A stretch of 60,000 bases of DNA from Nymphaea colorata. Taxonomy: Eukaryota; Streptophyta; Magnoliopsida; Nymphaeales; Nymphaeaceae. The translations under genes and the position numbers were made by a program. Shown here piece after piece: positions 45,601 through 59,554 of this stretch (within the stretch, counting starts at the first letter, position 1; each line of letters opens with the position of its first letter). The DNA lies in assembly GCF_008831285.2 (NCBI RefSeq), contig NC_045139.1, positions 24,844,412 to 24,904,411 on the forward strand, in the 5' to 3' direction. The notes beneath the pieces were generated by a model that saw only the letters and a program-made list of their open reading frames with translations, searched no databases and was not told where the DNA came from.

Positions 45601-48600
45601 GCACCATCGGAAGAGAAAGAAAAACAGCTGGTAATTATGGCGGATGGGCTTGGAAGATTCCAATCACTTTCAGTACCATTGGATCATTGGACAGATCCAG
45701 AAGATGGAATAAGTGTTGACAATACTTCTTCCTCTGGCATGGAGCAGCATGCATTCCCAAAAATTGATAATGGGATAAATGGAGTATCTATTGCACCCCA
45801 TGGAAAGGTTATTGCTTTAATTTTTAGTAGACAGTGCATGTTTAGGTCAACAACCAGTGGGCTCAATATTGGCGAAATATACTTGGGGTGCAGTTCCCTT
45901 TGTGATGAAGATTCTTCTAGTTTAGCATATCTCACTGGAGGGATGTTCTTCTCAGATGATAAGCCTGACTTTGATATAACAGTAGATGGGAAATTAGATG
46001 AAGGTTTTGCAGACAAGTTTGTGGTCTGGAACAATCGAGGTGCGGCAATGATGTATCACATATCATATTCCTTTCGAGCCTTCAATTTTGAGTGTTTATG
46101 TGAAGTACCTGCGGCTTCTTATCCAGCTGAACTAAGATTCCATGCTAGCTTCTGCCAACTGAATCAATATACAGTTCGTACTGCATCAATATGCTTTGAT
46201 TTTGAGCAATCTTTGTTATGGACATCTCAAATAAGTATATGGTCTCCATGTCGACTGTCTGTAGATGAAACCTCCATTGCCTCTCATGCTAGCACTTTGG
46301 TCGGGGAAGGTGGTTTATGGGAGGATTGGTATCATAGCTCAGATGCATATGAAAAATATTTTGTTCGACACAGTGAAGATAGTGGTGGAATGCCAGAAGT
46401 AATGACCATCAATGATAATGAGATAAAGATTGAACAGCTAAGTGATTATACAAGAGTTATTCACATGAAGAAAGGAGAGATGGTTACATCTTCAATGGTA
46501 CTCTCAGATGTCCCAATTGCACCATATGCTGTAGTTGATGGATTTTATAATGGGCAGATCAAAGTAACACTTTTTGACAACTACCTTAAGGAACTAAGAT
46601 GTTCCAGTAGGTTTATAAAGTATGGAACCAACACGGATGTACCTCAAGCTCAAAGTACTCTTTTAGGCCATACAGGTGCTATACTTTGTCTGGCATTTCA
46701 TCGTATGTCAACACCCACAGAACAAAATTTTGAGCAAGTGTTGATATCAGGTAGCATGGATTGTACAGTACGTTTATGGAATTTGGATACCGGCACTCCA
46801 ATCTCAGTGTTTCACCATCATATAGGTCCTGTAAGGCAAATTATTCTTCCTCCATCTCGGACTTATCGCCCTTGGAGTGATTGCTTTATGTCTGTTGGAG
46901 ATGATGGATGTGTTGCACTCATCTCCCTTGATACACTATGTGTGGAGAGAATGTTTCCTGGACATCCTGACTGTCCAAAGATGGTTGCATGGGATAGTGC
47001 TAGGGGCTACATTGCGAGCCTAATCATGAAGAATTCACTGCAATCTAAGCGACAGGAATTTTTGTACATCTGGGACGTTAAGACTGGTGCTAGAGAACGG
47101 ATTATCAGGGGCCCTGCTTCACATGCAATGCTTGATAATTTCAGTAGGGGGGTTGGCGTAGGTTCCAATTGTAGGGATCATTTTGATAGTATGACCTCAG
47201 CATCTTCATTGTTTCTCAATATGATTGATGATAGAACTTTTTCTGTTAATCATAGGGACAGTGCTGCACCAGAAGAAAGTAGAGAACCTATCCTGTCGGA
47301 GTCCAATGGTTCTCTAGTACATGATTTTAGAGAAAAGTTGACCTTGTCAAAAATGCTAAGCACACTCAGCCAAGTCCCACTTGGAAATAAATGTACTCCT
47401 TCTGTTAAACACCCATTAATTCAACCAGTTCTTTGGGAAAATGAGAAACTAGTTAAGTCCTCATGTCCATGTCCTGGTGTTGCTGCTTTGGTATTTGATC
47501 TTCATAATCTTATGTCTCCTAGGCAAGGAAGTGGTATTATTAAAGAAAGTGACGACAAGCTGCCACTGAATGCTTGCAAAATTGAAGCAGAAAGCCAAAG
47601 CCAAGATGTTTATGCAGAAACTTCATCTGAAGTGAAAAACAGTTTGCCTCACATATTAGACAGATATGTCGGCACAGGGACTATGGAAAGATTCTTGCTT
47701 CGGTTCAGCATAGCCTTTCTTCATTTGTGGGGTATAGATGCACTGCTTGATCAGTCGCTGGTAGATGAAATGGACATTTACAGGCCAGAACAGTTTCTGG
47801 TAGCCCCTGGACTTTGTGGGGATAAGGGTTCACTGACTCTAGTCTTTCCTGGTCGACGGACAACTCTAGAGGTATATAATAGTCAGAATTGTTTCATTGA
47901 AGTTTTGCATGTTATTTGGTTCCTATTCTTTCCTCACTGTAGTTCTATGTGTTTTTAGTTTTGGAAGGCTTCCTCAGAGTTTGTTGCAATGAGATCTCTG
48001 ATAATGGTCTCCCTTGCTCAGCGTATGTTGAGCTTATCTCATCCAACTTCAGATGCTAGCAGGTATTAGTTTTCTGCATCACATTGACATGCATTCTGGG
48101 TTATTGCTTCTTTCTTGGGTTTATCTGAAATATATGGAAAGAAACAATTGCAATAGTCTTTGGCATGTTTTCAATATTGTTGAGACAATGAATCTCAGAA
48201 CCATTGTCATAGTCTTTGTTCTCAAGTTTTGCTGGCTAGGCTGCTCTCGGGTATTAATGGGGAAGTTTTATTTCTCAGAAAGGTTTTGGGAATTCAAAAA
48301 TTAAAAAATACAAAAAATAATAGAAAAATGATTATAACTTGAGTTTTTGACTCATTTTCTTCCAAAATCATCAATCACAATTCAAAATAGTTAATAAATA
48401 TTAAAAAGGACATAAAAAAATCTAAAACATATTATAAAACTTTTTCTGAAAAATGGGAAAAAACGTGAAAAAAGCAATAAGAATATGATATTTTCATTTT
48501 TGGTATTCAATCTTTTCATGTTTTTCTCATGTTCCTTGATTTCCCGTTATTTTACTCTTCTTTTTTTTTTACAAAAGAGAATGGTGACAGTGGACAGGAC

Positions 48601-51600
48601 TGATGCATTTTATCTGCTTATGCCACAGCCTGTTTGGGCCAAATACTGATTTTTGGCTTTGAGGTCTATTATTTTCAGTTTTGGTCTATTGTTTGAAATT
48701 TGGAACAATGCACATTTATCCTTGCTAAAATCATAATGAAAAGGTATGCTATGTTTGAAAAGACACACCCACACATAATCGATATACATTTTTATGCTTT
48801 TCGGGGTGATGACGATGGGGTCGGTCCATGGATTTTCCTTCCTTTTGCCACATTTCCCTCAAAGAGTTGAAGGGAGATAGTGCATCAAGCTGTTCGCAAG
48901 GGCCAATTTGATTCTCTTCCCCAGGGATCCCATATGAGGTAACCCTAGGAGAGTCATGTTTCAATTAAATCAGTAAGCACATTCATGTTTTAATATCTTA
49001 TTGATACTAAAAACATGATTTTGAAGATATATGCATATATTTTGTTTGAAAAGTTACAAGCATACATTTACATTTACCAATATACAGTTACACTTTGCAT
49101 TTTGCTTAATTTTCAGTTTGCCAATTAAAGTTCTAAGTTCTGAGTCTAAGTCACATAGGTATAGGCATGGGGAAGTGGTATGGGTGCGAGGATTTTTGAA
49201 CATTTGGTATGGGGGTACGGCAGAAAAAAATGTGCACAATTCTACAAAAAAATAAAATTAAAACAAAATTCGTACTATTTGGTTTAAAGTTTAAAACAGA
49301 ACAATATTTATAGTTAAAAATATAAAATTTATATCTTACAAGTTACAAACCATATGCCTATAAACTAAGCACGAGGGCATTAGGGCAAACTGGCAGATTT
49401 TGAAGAAAGAACAAATTTTGAAGAAACAGCATATTAAATAGAAAATACGGCAGAGCCACAAAAGGCAGTTGCTAGACAGAAACATTGTTGACGCAGGGTA
49501 AAAATTGAACCCCAAAATCATCAAATACATGTAAAGCATAAATAAACAGAATAGGAAAAATACAGCAATGCAAAACCTAAATCATGAAGAAACGGCACTA
49601 GTAATAACAAAGGAAACACAAAAACAAAAAATAAAAAAGGAGAAACAACATACCAACAACAGAATCAAATGAAAAAAGGGAGAAACAGAACATGAAAAAC
49701 AAAAAGGGGGAAACGCAAAAAACCCAAAAGACAGAGTCAAATGAAAAACAGAACAAGACAAACTTATGCTGCCGGGGATGCTGAAGACTTCTGCCATCCG
49801 TCGCTGGTCACCACTGGTCGTCGAAGCTCCCCACTACTGGCCATCTGCTTCCATGTACTGTTACGTTGATGCTAAAGAAGAAACCATGAGAGGCGCTGAT
49901 GGAGGAAGTTGACGAAGGAAACAACTTGTGTAAGTTAAAAAGGTAAGGAAGTGTGGTTTGGATCGGTTCCAACCCGGAACTGATCGAAACATACCAAACC
50001 TCTACCGGCATACCTGTTTGCCGTACTGCCATCCTGGTATGCGTACGGGGGCATATTCCACATACCACAGTGGCTTAGTTCTTAGTGCACTTTGTGTCAT
50101 CTCTCATTTCTTGCACATGAGATTTTAAGAAGCCCCATTTCAACCTGTCTTATCACTTGTTGCTTCTGTTTCCTAGTCTGCCAATTTCCTGTAAGAGTAA
50201 CCATTAAACTAGTACAAATGGATAAGTCCTACGATTGGGTCTAGCCCAATGAAGCTTGACAATCCTATAAAAAACGAAAGCTATCAGAAAAATGGGAAAT
50301 AAAAAAGAAATCAAGAAAAATAAATCAAGAAGAAAAAGAAAAGAATATTATGAAAACCATATACTAATCTACCTATAACCCATAAGAAATGTAATTTTGT
50401 GGCATTCTTTGAGCAAGAGGTACCCTTCTTGGTGGCAGGGTGAATCTTATAACCCATAGCTGATCAGATGTTAGTCAAGCCATTTTCAGCTAGCCTCTGG
50501 AATCATCCTTCGTGGATGGTGTGAGCTTGATCAAGTTGGCCCAATTAGCCAAAAAATGGGAAAAAATTTTCTTTTAATTTTAGGTTTCTATTTTTTGGGT
50601 CTTCAGTTGATTTCCTGGCCACCCAGTGATCAGGGGAATAAGCCATTTAGGTTGCTTTCAGGCATCCCCTGCATATTCATTTTGCAGTTAGGAGCTTGTT
50701 AGAGAATTGCCTGACTTATTTTTCTTCTTTTCTATATTTAAATTTTGTTGGCACTTTAGCCAATTTCTATTTTCTGCCTCTTAGCACATGGCCGAGCTGC
50801 GGTTGCTTGGCATGAGTGGCCTTGAGTCTGACCTGTCTCTCGGTTGGTTGCTAGCCACAAAACTGACTGGCATTTTTTACATTGTTTAGCTTGGCATTTT
50901 GTGCTGGACGCTGACCAGGAAATGTGCCAGTTGGTCACGAATATCAAGCTAGGAAACTGGCCGGAGACTTTCCCTTTTCTTTCTTCAAATTGGGGGTGCT
51001 CCAGCGGGTTTCCTGACCATACAGTGGCCAGAAAATGGCCTACTGCAGGAATTCTTTAATTTTTTGCTGAAAGTGATGAAGTGAGGCTCAACATTTAAGA
51101 CATTCAACTGAAAACTCCGATTTTGTCATAGTTGGTTGCCAAAGAACTGTTCTATGAGAAAAGTTTAGCATTCTAAGGCCAGCTTTTGCCCTCCAGTCAT
51201 CCAGAGAGGCCCTTACTGATTAATCCCCCTTTTTGAAGTATGTATTTATTTGTTAATGGTTGATAAAATTAGTAAGTTTACATGCTCTTTGTGCTCCAGT
51301 TTGATGCTTCTCGTGAAGTTCTTTTGCATTTTTTTATATGGTGTGTGCAATGGATTTAGCCCCTTTTGAGCTCTTGTGCTTGTATTTAAGCTTATGTGGT
51401 TATGTGGGGCTTATTGTATAAGCTTTGCGTTAAGATCTTTCTGGTTCTCATGATTGTATTTAAGCTGATAGTTGAGCTTTGTCACTTGGTTTTCATTGTT
51501 ACACCTGAACCTTAAGTGATATACTTTGTTTGCTCAATTAGGTTTGATTACTGGCTAGTCAAAACATGATAGCCTAGATTCGTTTTCATCATGTGTGGTG

Positions 51601-54600
51601 CTTGCTTCCCTTTTTTTTTTTTAACCTAGATCATCCCATAATATTTGTATCCACATCGCATCATATATTGCTGTACCTTTCTTGGTAGGAGAAGTAGAAT
51701 CACCGCAAAGTTTGATATTCCAGCTTGTTAGTTGGATCCATTTCATATCCCATTGTTGACTGAAAAAAATTATTTCATGCTTCTCATTTCCAATTCCATT
51801 TAGGGGCAAATATTCTGCCATTAATTCCAAAAAAGAGTTCATATTCCTGATTTTTCTCATATGGAATATAGGTCTTCTGACAGTCATCATGACATCAGGT
51901 TGTGAATTTTGAGAGGTCTCCATTTTCTCCTTGAAATTAGGAAATACTCGTTTACCTGAAGAAGAACAAGAAACATACAAGTGGTATAATTTTAATCTAC
52001 TCCAATTTGAGTGTTCTTTTAACCTGAATTTGAAGTAAAATAGGCCTTTCTTTAGCTGTTCTTGGGAAAAAAACTTAGCCCATGTAAGGCAAATAATAGA
52101 AGGTTATTTTTTATTTCAAAATGTTTTGAAATTATGACCAAAAGAGTGGCTGCTAACTTGAACCAGTTTATTTCTTAAGAGAAGTCAATCCATGTGGACA
52201 GATAGAAGAAAATAGTGGTGAAAGAAGCAATTTTCCCCCTTTGTGCACATATCTGCTTTTCTTGTTTCAGTGAAGGTTAGGGATCTTTTCTTCCTTCAAA
52301 TAAAACCTTTAACTTCAAATCCTAAAATTAAGGGTGTTCAAGATGAAGTGCAAAAGGTATTTCATGATATTCTTGGGAGACTCTAACTTTAGTAAAAAAA
52401 TAAAACGTAGGAGGAGCTCGTATATCCTACTGCAATTTTTTCCATTATCATCTTGTTATAGAGCTCTAGCTGTGTAGAAGTGGACAAAGTGGAGCATGTC
52501 TAATATCTAGGTAATTTCATGTTTGTAATCTGCATGAGAACATGCTTTTGATAATGAAGAATGTAAATAAAAAAAGCTAGATGTTTGATGTGCATAAAAG
52601 CACAAGCTTACACATATTTCAGCTTGCATTACTGAGTCATGACCGTCAAACTTTTGAATTTTTATGCAATGATAGTAGGGATCTTATCTTCTAATATATT
52701 ATTTTGATGTTTATGTGAACTCCTGGCTAAATAGGTTAACTATTTGATTGGCACATGTTCCTAAATTGGACCTACTAGTCTAGATTCCATTTTAATGTCA
52801 AATTGGGTCTTTCCTTTCTTGCATATTCTTTTACTTGACCAAAATTCCTTGTCTATTTATTTTCAGTGCTTTGGCAGCATTTTACACTCGTAATTTTGCA
52901 GAGAGAGTTCCAGATATAAAGCCACCTTTGCTTCAGGTTCCTAGTACCATCACATTGATGTCTGAATTAGGACTCTGCTGTTATGCTTTTCTTTGATCTT
53001 CTAGTATACATTATCTATAGTATCTCAAATTTCTAACATGGTTTTCACATTCATGGTAGTGCATGTTATTCTATGGATTCTGATAATTATTTACTCGCTT
53101 ACGTTGGATTATTTTTGTCCTTCAAAATGTTAGGTTTTAATGTTCAAGCCAATGTACACAAACAAGCAAACTTTAGGTGGAAACAGGTGCAACATGCAAC
53201 ACCTGATTATATCAAACACAAGAAAAATTGAATCCATCTTCCATCCTGACATCCATGTATCATTTTGATGGCAATTGCATTATTATGTTTAACTGCTCAT
53301 ACTGAATGCCCTCTTCTCCTGTACTTTGTAGATTGTACTCAGTGTACTGGTTTATTAGACTATAGTTTATTAGCATGTTATGGTTGGAGTTGCACTGAAT
53401 GTAGATGCAGTCAGATCTATTCTAATATGTCAGATTGGTCTTGTTATCCACTAAATGTGGCATTCATGATTAAGATAGGATTTGAATGTCTGGGTAATAC
53501 CGTAAATTGTTTCATCAGATATTTGAGCACAAATGCCAGCCAGTTTTCATGGTAATACAGATGCCACACAAAGAAGATACAAGACAACAGTATTGGATAA
53601 ACATCTGATGGAGGATCCTTTTCTAAAAATTAATTTAGATTCTTTAGAAAAATTGAAGTTTGGGACCACTTGCAGTCATAATTAGATTTATTTAAGCAAG
53701 GCTCAGGGCATTGTGTGTAGAGCTGGCGTACAGATTGTCTAGGTCTAATCAAGGATCACCGTTCTGAATTCTGATTTCGAAAGTAACTTCCAACTGTTAT
53801 GGTGAAACCAGATTTTTTTTTTCTTTGGTTCAAATTTATAGCTTGTTTTCATTCCCTAGCCCAATCACTCTGGATAAAGCACTCTTTATGTCATTTTCTT
53901 TTCCCAAAACAAGTCAGTGACAGTATGTTGCTTTTCCATTATCTATTCCCCAGTGGGATCTTATTGGTGTAATATTTGTTTCAATTTCTTTCAACTGCAT
54001 GGTAAAATGGTTAAGAAGCTGAATAATGTTGAATCTAGAAGTGCCATCTTAATTAAGCTTGCTACTGTAACTAGGGATTTTCCAATGTAACCTCAAGTTT
54101 TTAACTTGCAGTATGTGTACAGCTCTTGGCAAGTTTTTGGCAAGACCAATCTGAGCATGTACGCATGGCTGCCCGTTCTTTGTTTCATTGTGCTGCCTCA
54201 CGGGCAATTCCAGTTCCACTTTGTGGTCAGAAAGCTTCTCTGAATTTGAGCGATATCAACTTTGTGCTTGACGAAGGTGAAGAATCAGGTACTAGTGTAG
54301 ATGAAGCAACTTCAACTGTTGGCTTGAATATGGATGGAAGCTTGGCAACACAATATGATCAAACAGAGGATCCTTCAGTGCTTGCATGGCTTGAATCCTA
54401 TGAACTCCATGGTTGGGTTTCTATAATTGGTGGTACAAACCAAGATGCAAGGGCGTCACACATTATAGTTGCTGCAGCACTAGCTGTCTGGTATCCTAGT
54501 CTAGTGAAATCAAGTCTTGCTGCATCAGTTGTTCATCAACTTGTGAAACTAGTGATGGTTGTAAGTGAAAAATATAGTGCAACTGCAGCAGAGCTCCTAG

Positions 54601-57600
54601 CAGAGGGAATGGATACTACATGGAAACCATGCATTGGTTCTGAACTATCTCGTTTGATTGGGGACTTATTTTTTCTGATTGAGTGCTTAAGTGGGACAGC
54701 TACTGCAACTGTGCAAAATCCAGTTGTAGCTGTAAATATTCGTGATACCTTAATTGGTATCCTTCTTCCAAGCTTAGCGATGGCTGACATCGTGAGTTTT
54801 CTTAGTGCAATTGAAGGCCAGACTTGGGCCACTTCCTCCGATTCACCTGTCCATGTCGTCTCACTTATGACTCTGATAAGAGTAGTTCGTGGTGCTCCAA
54901 AGCTCATGTCCCCACTGCTTGATAAGGTATGATTACTTAGTCCTTACAGGTCAGTTACGGACAGAAGACTGATGCTTATATGTTAATATCCACTGTTACT
55001 GTTAGTCATGTTTTCCATTCCATTACGTTTGGTATCTCCCTCTGATTTTTGTATCTAGATCAAAGAAAGATTGTCATATTTTTCTGATTTTAATTCCCAA
55101 CCAATACCTAGCAGTACAGTAGATTATTCCAGATCTGTTTGGTGGACAAACCGGTCTCTGTAATCTGTTATCCTTAAATGTTTAAATCTGCTGTTTGATC
55201 ATTTGATTACATCCAGAAGACATGGTCTGCATGAACTTCCAGAGTGTACAACATGAAAAAATGTTTATTTTGGGAGTTTCAAGTGTCTTCATTAAAATTT
55301 CTAACAAGAAAATCACTTGAAAATGGTTTTAAAGATGGAAAATTAAGCATGTCTATCCCGATTTGACTAGGTATTTGCAAGTAATGTGGAGGTTTCTCTA
55401 GAATATGATCCAAGGTGATGAAAATGGATACTTTGTGTGCATTAAAGCTACTCTCTCTCTCTCTCTGTGTGTGTGTGTGTAGTGTGGAGAAATTCTTGAC
55501 ATGTCAACAACTCCACATGTATTTTACCTGGATAAGAAGCGTTTTTTGATGAACTTAAGTTTATTAGGAACATAGTATTTGATCTGGGAACTGAGGGAAT
55601 GCCGTTCCAACACAATGAGGTCATCATTGAATCCAGGTGTAACTGTTCGTGATGGTTCATTTTCCTGAATAGCAGGATTTTGTGGTTTAGATATTTATTT
55701 TATTAACTAGTATCTTTTTCCCTGTCCATTTAGCAGCACTGATGATTGTTAGGTATGCAGGTTGTGAATTTTATTCTGCTTACGATGGACCTTGGGAACT
55801 CTGTCATGCGGCAATCTTGCCTTCATAGCTCTATGGCAGCTCTTAAAGAAGTGGCACGTGTTTTTCCAATGGTTGCTCTGAATCAAGGAGCAACAAGGCT
55901 TGCAGTTGGAGATTTAATTGGAGATGTCCGTAAACTCACCATCGAAATATATGACTTGCAAAAGTATGTGACCTTGATTGCTTGCCTGTTCTTTTGACTT
56001 CTGTACAAGGGTTATGAAAAGTGTTGGTGATCATGGGTACATAAAGCTAGTAAGCAGTATCTTTTCTTGTTCTGACAGTTGGCAGCTTGTGTCTGCAGCG
56101 TTACAAAAATAAAGGTTCTGGATGCAAGTGGACCACCAGGACTTCCAAGTTTACTTGGCAGTGATTCAGACAAAACAATCACAGCAGGGATCTCTGTGCT
56201 GAGTTTTTCACCTGATGGTGAGGTAATTTGTCATATATTAGTTCACATGAGCACAACAAAGAAATCAATTGTTTTCTCCATATCCCGTTGTTGGCCTTCA
56301 GTGGTCCTTGGTTGATGTCCTGGCTACTCTCACGAACATTTGGACACCCTTGGTGATGTCTTTCAAGTTTGAACTGCTAGGTTCTCTATTTTCTAAATTT
56401 TAGTTTTCATTTTTCTTCTTCATATGGTGAACTTGTTTGGAAGTTCATCTTACTAACCTAAAAATGTAATCACATTGGGACATGATTCACAAAGAAGCTA
56501 ACACGTAATGTAGGTTTACACTTCATACAAACCTGAGAAACAGGCTCTTAACACTTTCGAAGAGTAATCTCACTAATCACTTAAGTAACATGGAGTTACC
56601 GTGGATGTGGCTGGGCCACGGCAGTGGACAATTTGCTTTCTTTTTCATTGAATAATTGAGAGAATAACAGCTTGTCATTTGTTAATTATTGATTTTGTTG
56701 TTTGCAGGCAATTTTATCTCTTTTTATATATATCCTCACTGCACCTGCTCATGTTTTTTTCTTAATCAAAAGTGCCATGTCTACACCCTGCACTAGGGTG
56801 ACATAACAATCATACGAAAATAAATCTGAAGGATAATATGCTAAATAACAAAGCAAAGGCATCACAAGCCTTGTTAGGCGACAAGGGTTCAACCCTTATA
56901 TATGTACATAATTAGAAAGGGAGGAGCTAGCTGTTGGCCCTCTCAGATTCAGCCACTAAATTGCTGAACAAATAGAAAAACAGAGGAAGGAAAAAAAAAA
57001 CAAGATACAGAAAACACACAAAAAAAAGATAGTACATGAGACAGTTGAGGTATATATATATATATATATATATATAATAACTTGATTACTTTAGGCTGTT
57101 AATGCATGTTGATTTATAAACCCAAATTTGTATGTGTGCATGTAATCATTTAATAAGGTCACCTTAAATTGTTTGAAATTGCATTTTCAGGTTAATTTTC
57201 AATAATTGATGCCTTTTCTGTCGTTAATTTAGTCCCATAAATTGATTCTGTTTTATGGATTCGAACAAGGGGTTTTCTGATCTTTTCTGCAAGATAAGGA
57301 TGAATGCAGATTGAGGCAAGGACAGTAGCTGTTTGTGTCAATGTCACCCTTTCTCTAGAAAGTACAATAGTAACTGTCATTTTCCCCAAGGTTATTTTCT
57401 TTGGAAAACCTAAGGGTATAGCTCTTTAGGAATGGAGCATCTTTTTTGCTGACAGGTTGACTTGTAAGAAACAAACAGCTTTTGCTTTGAGATGTCCTGC
57501 ATAAAATTGACTACTCAGAATTCTTGTCTTTGCTCATTGCTGAAAATTTTGCCGCAGGGATTGGTTGCTTTCTCTGAGCATGGACTGATGATTAGGTGGT

Positions 57601-59122
57601 GGTCCTTGGGAGCTGCATGGTGGGAGAAGCTAACTAGAAATACTGTTCCTGTACAATGTACAAAGCTCATTCTGATTCCTCCATGGGAGGCATTTTCTCC
57701 TAATTCTTCTCGGTCAAGCATAATGGCTAGCATTCATGGACTCTATAGCCCACGTCATCTACAGGTGGTTGCTCTATTTAAGCATGTTATTTATCTTCTG
57801 TTTATCAATGGCCTAGTTACTGTCAATCATTTCTGGAATCGGCACTTTTCTTTAATCTGAGCACTGACCATTATGATCTCCTAGATTCTTTCCAGCTCTC
57901 ATGCTTGCCATGTCCTTTCAATTTTTGCAAGGTGAAAGTAGTTGCTAGTCTTTCACCGTACTTTCCTAGAGCACGTGTTTTGCATAGACTTGCTATGTCG
58001 TACTCATGTTGGCTTGTCCATGTAAAAAGGTCTGGTACTGGTTAGTGCTAACTTGCCATGGACATCTTTCCTCAAGCTTAGGCTGGCTTTTCTCTAATTT
58101 TTGCCTTCACTGATCATGGCGTTTTGATATATTCCCTTTTATTTTGCAAAAGAAGATCTGACTGGAACAATCTCCAAACTTTGTGTCTGTTTTTATTGTT
58201 ATTGAAAGATGCTATTTTCTTTTGAAACAAAAAGGATTTCCCCCCAATCTTATCCGAGAAAAGAAATCTAACAAGGATATTTTTGTTTGCGTGGAGAAAA
58301 TTTCCACACATCAGTGGGAAAAATTTTCCACTTCTTTCCTTTAAAATCTTGCTTCAAGTTTAGCCTTTCTTTTTTTTGGTTGTGTTAGCTGCTCGAACCA
58401 AGGAGGAATTAGTTGTCCTCTTGGAGTTGTTGATATTCATGGTTGTTTCTTGATTGATAGATTGGTTGGTCCTATGCAGTGATGCTTCCACTTGTATCAT
58501 TTTGATCCAACAAGGATATTCAAGTTAGAGGAGGGAAAAAAGCACAAGTGACTTATCTGAGAGACTTGTGATGGGGCTGGCGATAATTTATTCTGCTTCC
58601 CATTCCTTGTCAAAATTTATCTGAACAAAGAAATCAGTCCATTTTATGTTTCAAAAGACATGTCTGGTAGGATCTAAAATTAAATTTCTCATCCCGACTA
58701 CAGTAGTTGCATGGATTTACTCTCTGTTTCCGAGTTCAGCAATGGTGGATTGTACTTGTCAAACTAAAAACTTCTTTTTTAGTTTGGAGCATCATTGTTG
58801 ATCGTAAGTACCATGTAGAAGATGAATAGGAATTACATTTTTGCTTTCACCAATGGTGGATTGTACTTGTCAAACTAAATCTTCTTTTTTGGGGTACAAA
58901 GAATTTGTTTTGCTAAAAATCATTTGTGTTAAATCAGACTTCTGACTTTGTTCAATGCCTTGGGTTTTCTCGCTACAGGACAAAACAAGGGGAGCTGCCG
59001 ATGTTGACTGTTTAAAGGCTCTGGCTCAAAGTATTGATCTTTCTTATCGGCTGGAGTGGGAGGGTGATAGAAAAGTCGTACTCTTCCGGCATGGTCAATC
59101 ATTAGGCTCTTTCCAGCTCTGA
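42640..59122 (+). CDS. WDR7: WDR7 / rabconnectin-3 beta homologue, nine exons, complete
   Basis: Inferred exons: 42640-42807, 45094-47871, 47959-48062, 52867-52936, 54123-54926, 55761-55963, 56099-56222, 57558-57764, 58979-59122. All introns are GT-AG, all phases join and the total is 4602 nt (1533 aa). The animal counterpart WDR7 pairs with DMXL proteins as rabconnectin-3 and promotes V-ATPase assembly on endomembranes; the plant homologue (Arabidopsis At4g11270 type) is inferred to do the same. N-terminal WD40 repeats: [12 protein letters not shown] (about residue 40), [28 protein letters not shown] second WD set lies at about 575-760: [44 protein letters not shown] helical HEAT/ARM-like region with [20 protein letters not shown] follows. 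The C-terminal pair is [16 protein letters not shown]...SFSPDGE and [21 protein letters not shown] 42640 (MKCDSVQC) is chosen by homology. At exon 5 the acceptor at 54122 keeps frame, while the one 11 bp upstream would not. Confidence 0.93.
42808..45093 (+). other. WDR7 intron 1
   Basis: 2.3-kb GT-AG intron with a (CA)n tract at about 43352-43376 and no gene recognised inside. Confidence 0.6.
49145..50077. mobile_element. TIR element, TAAGTCACAT family, in WDR7 intron 3
   Basis: The left end TAAGTCACATAGGTAT and the inverted right end TAAGCCACTGTGGTAT are related. GGTATG/GTACGG words fill both subterminal zones, as in 3132-4143. The flanking 8-mers GTTCTGAG (49137-49144) and GTTCTTAG (50078-50085) match at 7 of 8, which fits an hAT-length target duplication. 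A GC-rich block lies near the right side (49770-49860, CCGTCGCTGGTCACCACTGG). It is non-autonomous, with only short A-rich open frames. Confidence 0.6.
51608..51980 (-). other. Open frame with downstream A-run, possible retrocopy
   Basis: On the - strand 119 codons run from 51980 to a TAG at 51621-51623, followed within a few bases by 12 A (51611-51622 on + as T). A poly(A) run right after an open frame is what a retroposed mRNA end looks like. I do not recognise the peptide, and chance in AT-rich intron DNA is possible. Confidence 0.25.
52937..58978 (+). other. WDR7 introns 4-8
   Basis: Introns 52937-54122, 54927-55760, 55964-56098, 56223-57557 and 57765-58978, all GT-AG. They contain (CT)n(GT)n at about 55452-55482 and (TA)n at 57051-57076. 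The last intron's 3' part (58735-58978) belongs to the local duplication described at 58840-59917. No other gene seen. Confidence 0.6.
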
Positions 59123-59133
59123 CATGTTTCATG

Positions 59134-59139
59134 AATAAA
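59134..59139 (+). terminator. AATAAA polyadenylation-type signal of WDR7
   Basis: AATAAA 12 nt after the WDR7 stop codon. It is a candidate near-upstream element, although it lies very close to the stop. The duplicate copy carries the same hexamer at about 59710. Confidence 0.4.
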
Positions 59140-59554
59140 TCATTGAAAGGTCAAAATTTTTGTTTCACCCTCTGCTTCCATGTTATGTAAAGTCCTCTCT
59201 TTTCCATGCGATGTAAAGTTTAATGTGCATCTGGATTTTCTTTGGATACCAATACCATTGTATTGTCCCTCTTACTATAATGAAAATTCCAGCTTTGAAA
59301 GTCCTGAGGTATTGCACTTGGATTCTTTATGATGCAGGCTAACGTAAGTACCATTGTATTGTCCCTCTTACTGTAATGAACATTCCAGCTTTGAAAGTCC
59401 TGAGGTATTGGGCTTTGCTTTCACCAATGGTGGATTGTATTTGTCAAACTAAAATTTTTTTTGTGGGGTACAAAGATTTTTTTTTGCTAGAAATCATTTA
59501 AGTTTCAAATCAGACTTCTGATTTTGTTCAATGCCTTGGGTTTTCTCGTTGCAG

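Larger units (their letters stand above)
48063..52866 (+). other. WDR7 intron 3
   Basis: 4.8-kb intron. It contains the TIR element at 49145-50077 and two loosely similar blocks about 400 bp apart (50604 and 51004, TTTCCTG-CCA-CAGTG-CAG). On the - strand there is a 119-codon open frame (51621-51980) followed by an A-run. No host exon seen. Confidence 0.55.
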
